This document shows positions 63,161 through 64,000 of a stretch of 64,000 nt of DNA, piece by piece. Each line of letters begins with the position of its first letter. Position 1 is the first letter of the stretch. Source of the stretch: Amoebidium appalachense (Eukaryota; Ichthyosporea); assembly GCA_963693365.1 (NCBI GenBank), contig CAVNZM010000018.1, forward strand, positions 1,364,001 to 1,428,000, written 5' to 3'. The position numbers and the translations under genes were made by a program. Under the pieces are notes generated by a model, which ran no database searches, was not told where the DNA came from, and saw only the letters and a list, made by a program, of their open reading frames with translations.

Positions 63161-64000
63161 TACACACACGGATGCCTCCTTCTAGCTCTCCTACTTTTTT
63201 CTTTTAGTGTTTTTGTATGGAGCATTTATTCCCCTGAGGCACGGGGTTGGTTTATGAGAGACGAAATGGAGGGAAGTGTCGAAATAAATATGGGGTGGGT
63301 GGGTGGAGGAAGGGGGGGGGGGAAGGGGGGAGGGGGGGGGGGGGGGGGTAGGGGGAGGGAGGAAGAGGGGAGAGGAATATTAATGTTCGCTGTGTTAGTG
63401 TTGTAATTAGTACCCTTCACCTCCTCCCTCGCCCCCCACTTCACTTTTTTCCGTTTCTGTTTTCTGTTTTTCACCTGGTACTCTTAGGCCTCCCCTCCCC
63501 TCCTCCCCATTCCCCACCTCCACCACAACCACCATTCCCCCCCCCCCCCCCCGCCCTCCCTCTCCCCCTCTCCCTCCCTCCCTCCCCCCCCCCCTCCCGC
63601 CCCACCCCCCACCTCTACCCGTTCCCCTCCCCGCCCAACCACCACCACAACCACTGCCACTACCACCACCACCAACATCACAATGGCCAACACCACACAT
63701 ACCAGCACAAACAGACACACATGGGACTGCCCAAAACCATTAACAAGCACATCCACACCACACATTTGTGTTTGTACATGCACATGCAAATACACGCACA
63801 ACACATGTCGACACACACGTGCATGCATGCGCAAGCACCATTAAACAGAAAAATGAACTCATCAAAAAAAAAAAAACAAAAAAAAAAAACAAGCACGCTC
63901 GCGCTCTCGCCCCCAAGCCCAACACACCCCCACACATGCACATGTACATGTACGTGTGTTCACGTGCGCACCCACACACAAGCACACACAAGCACACACA
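63161..64000. other. Simple-sequence tail of the window
   Basis: G-rich (63296-63372), C-rich (63530-63610), CCA repeats (63640-63680) and CA/A-rich sequence to the end. No exon assigned. Confidence 0.5.

Overview
The window is nuclear DNA from a eukaryote, probably a single-celled or otherwise compact lineage; the species cannot be fixed from sequence alone. The evidence is spliced genes with GT-AG introns, Kozak-type starts (GCCACCATG), TATA boxes with upstream CCAAT boxes (AGCCAATCA type), and eukaryotic families: SH3, T1-type BTB, OFA-type MFS transporter, XPG nuclease, MULE, ISL2EU/Harbinger-like, LINE, copia and Ngaro/DIRS elements. Coding DNA is GC-rich. Most of the rest is extreme simple sequence: dozens of C or G homopolymers of 15-59 bases and CA/TG, CT/GA and TA arrays. 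Most long open frames in these arrays (His-Thr, Cys-Val, Leu-Ser, Arg-Glu, poly-Pro/Gly) are repeat artefacts.

Layout. 0.37-1.8 kb: the 3' end of a multi-SH3 gene. 2.8-3.1 kb: a broken copy of the C-terminal domain of the BTB gene. 3.3-4.7 kb: promoter, SINE-like element and a TG minisatellite with higher-order structure. 10-12.1 kb: a decayed LINE (minus), next to an ISL2EU-type DDE transposase with one frameshift (12.3-13.4 kb). 14.3-14.6 kb: a broken XPG/FEN1-like first exon. 17.1-18.1 kb: an intact single-exon BTB protein. 20.4-26.0 kb: a nearly complete copia element (minus). 26.0-31.5 kb: a complete Ngaro-type tyrosine-recombinase retrotransposon with split direct repeats (A1-ORFs-B1-A2-B2). 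32.3-33.0 kb: a second LINE fragment. 36.7-42.2 kb: a large inverted duplication carrying two almost identical, divergently transcribed MFS transporters. 43 kb: a second SINE-like copy. 47.4-49.7 kb: a duplicated gene fragment, one copy of which carries a small LTR element (TRIM). 55.5-60.2 kb: a multi-exon MULE-derived gene (minus) whose exons join in phase across repeat-filled introns. 61.5 kb to the window end: the 5' part of a small spliced gene, probably encoding a mitochondrial protein.

The most notable system is the copia/TRIM pair. Both have LTRs ending TGTTGGA...CCAACA, the same primer-binding site complementary to the anticodon arm of initiator tRNA-Met (half-tRNA priming, as in Drosophila copia), and almost the same polypurine tract. 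Both also have an open frame that starts inside the LTR and reads through the primer-binding site in the same frame. The TRIM therefore looks like a non-autonomous partner of the copia element. It sits in a poly-G tract, and a paralogous empty site lies 1.5 kb away.
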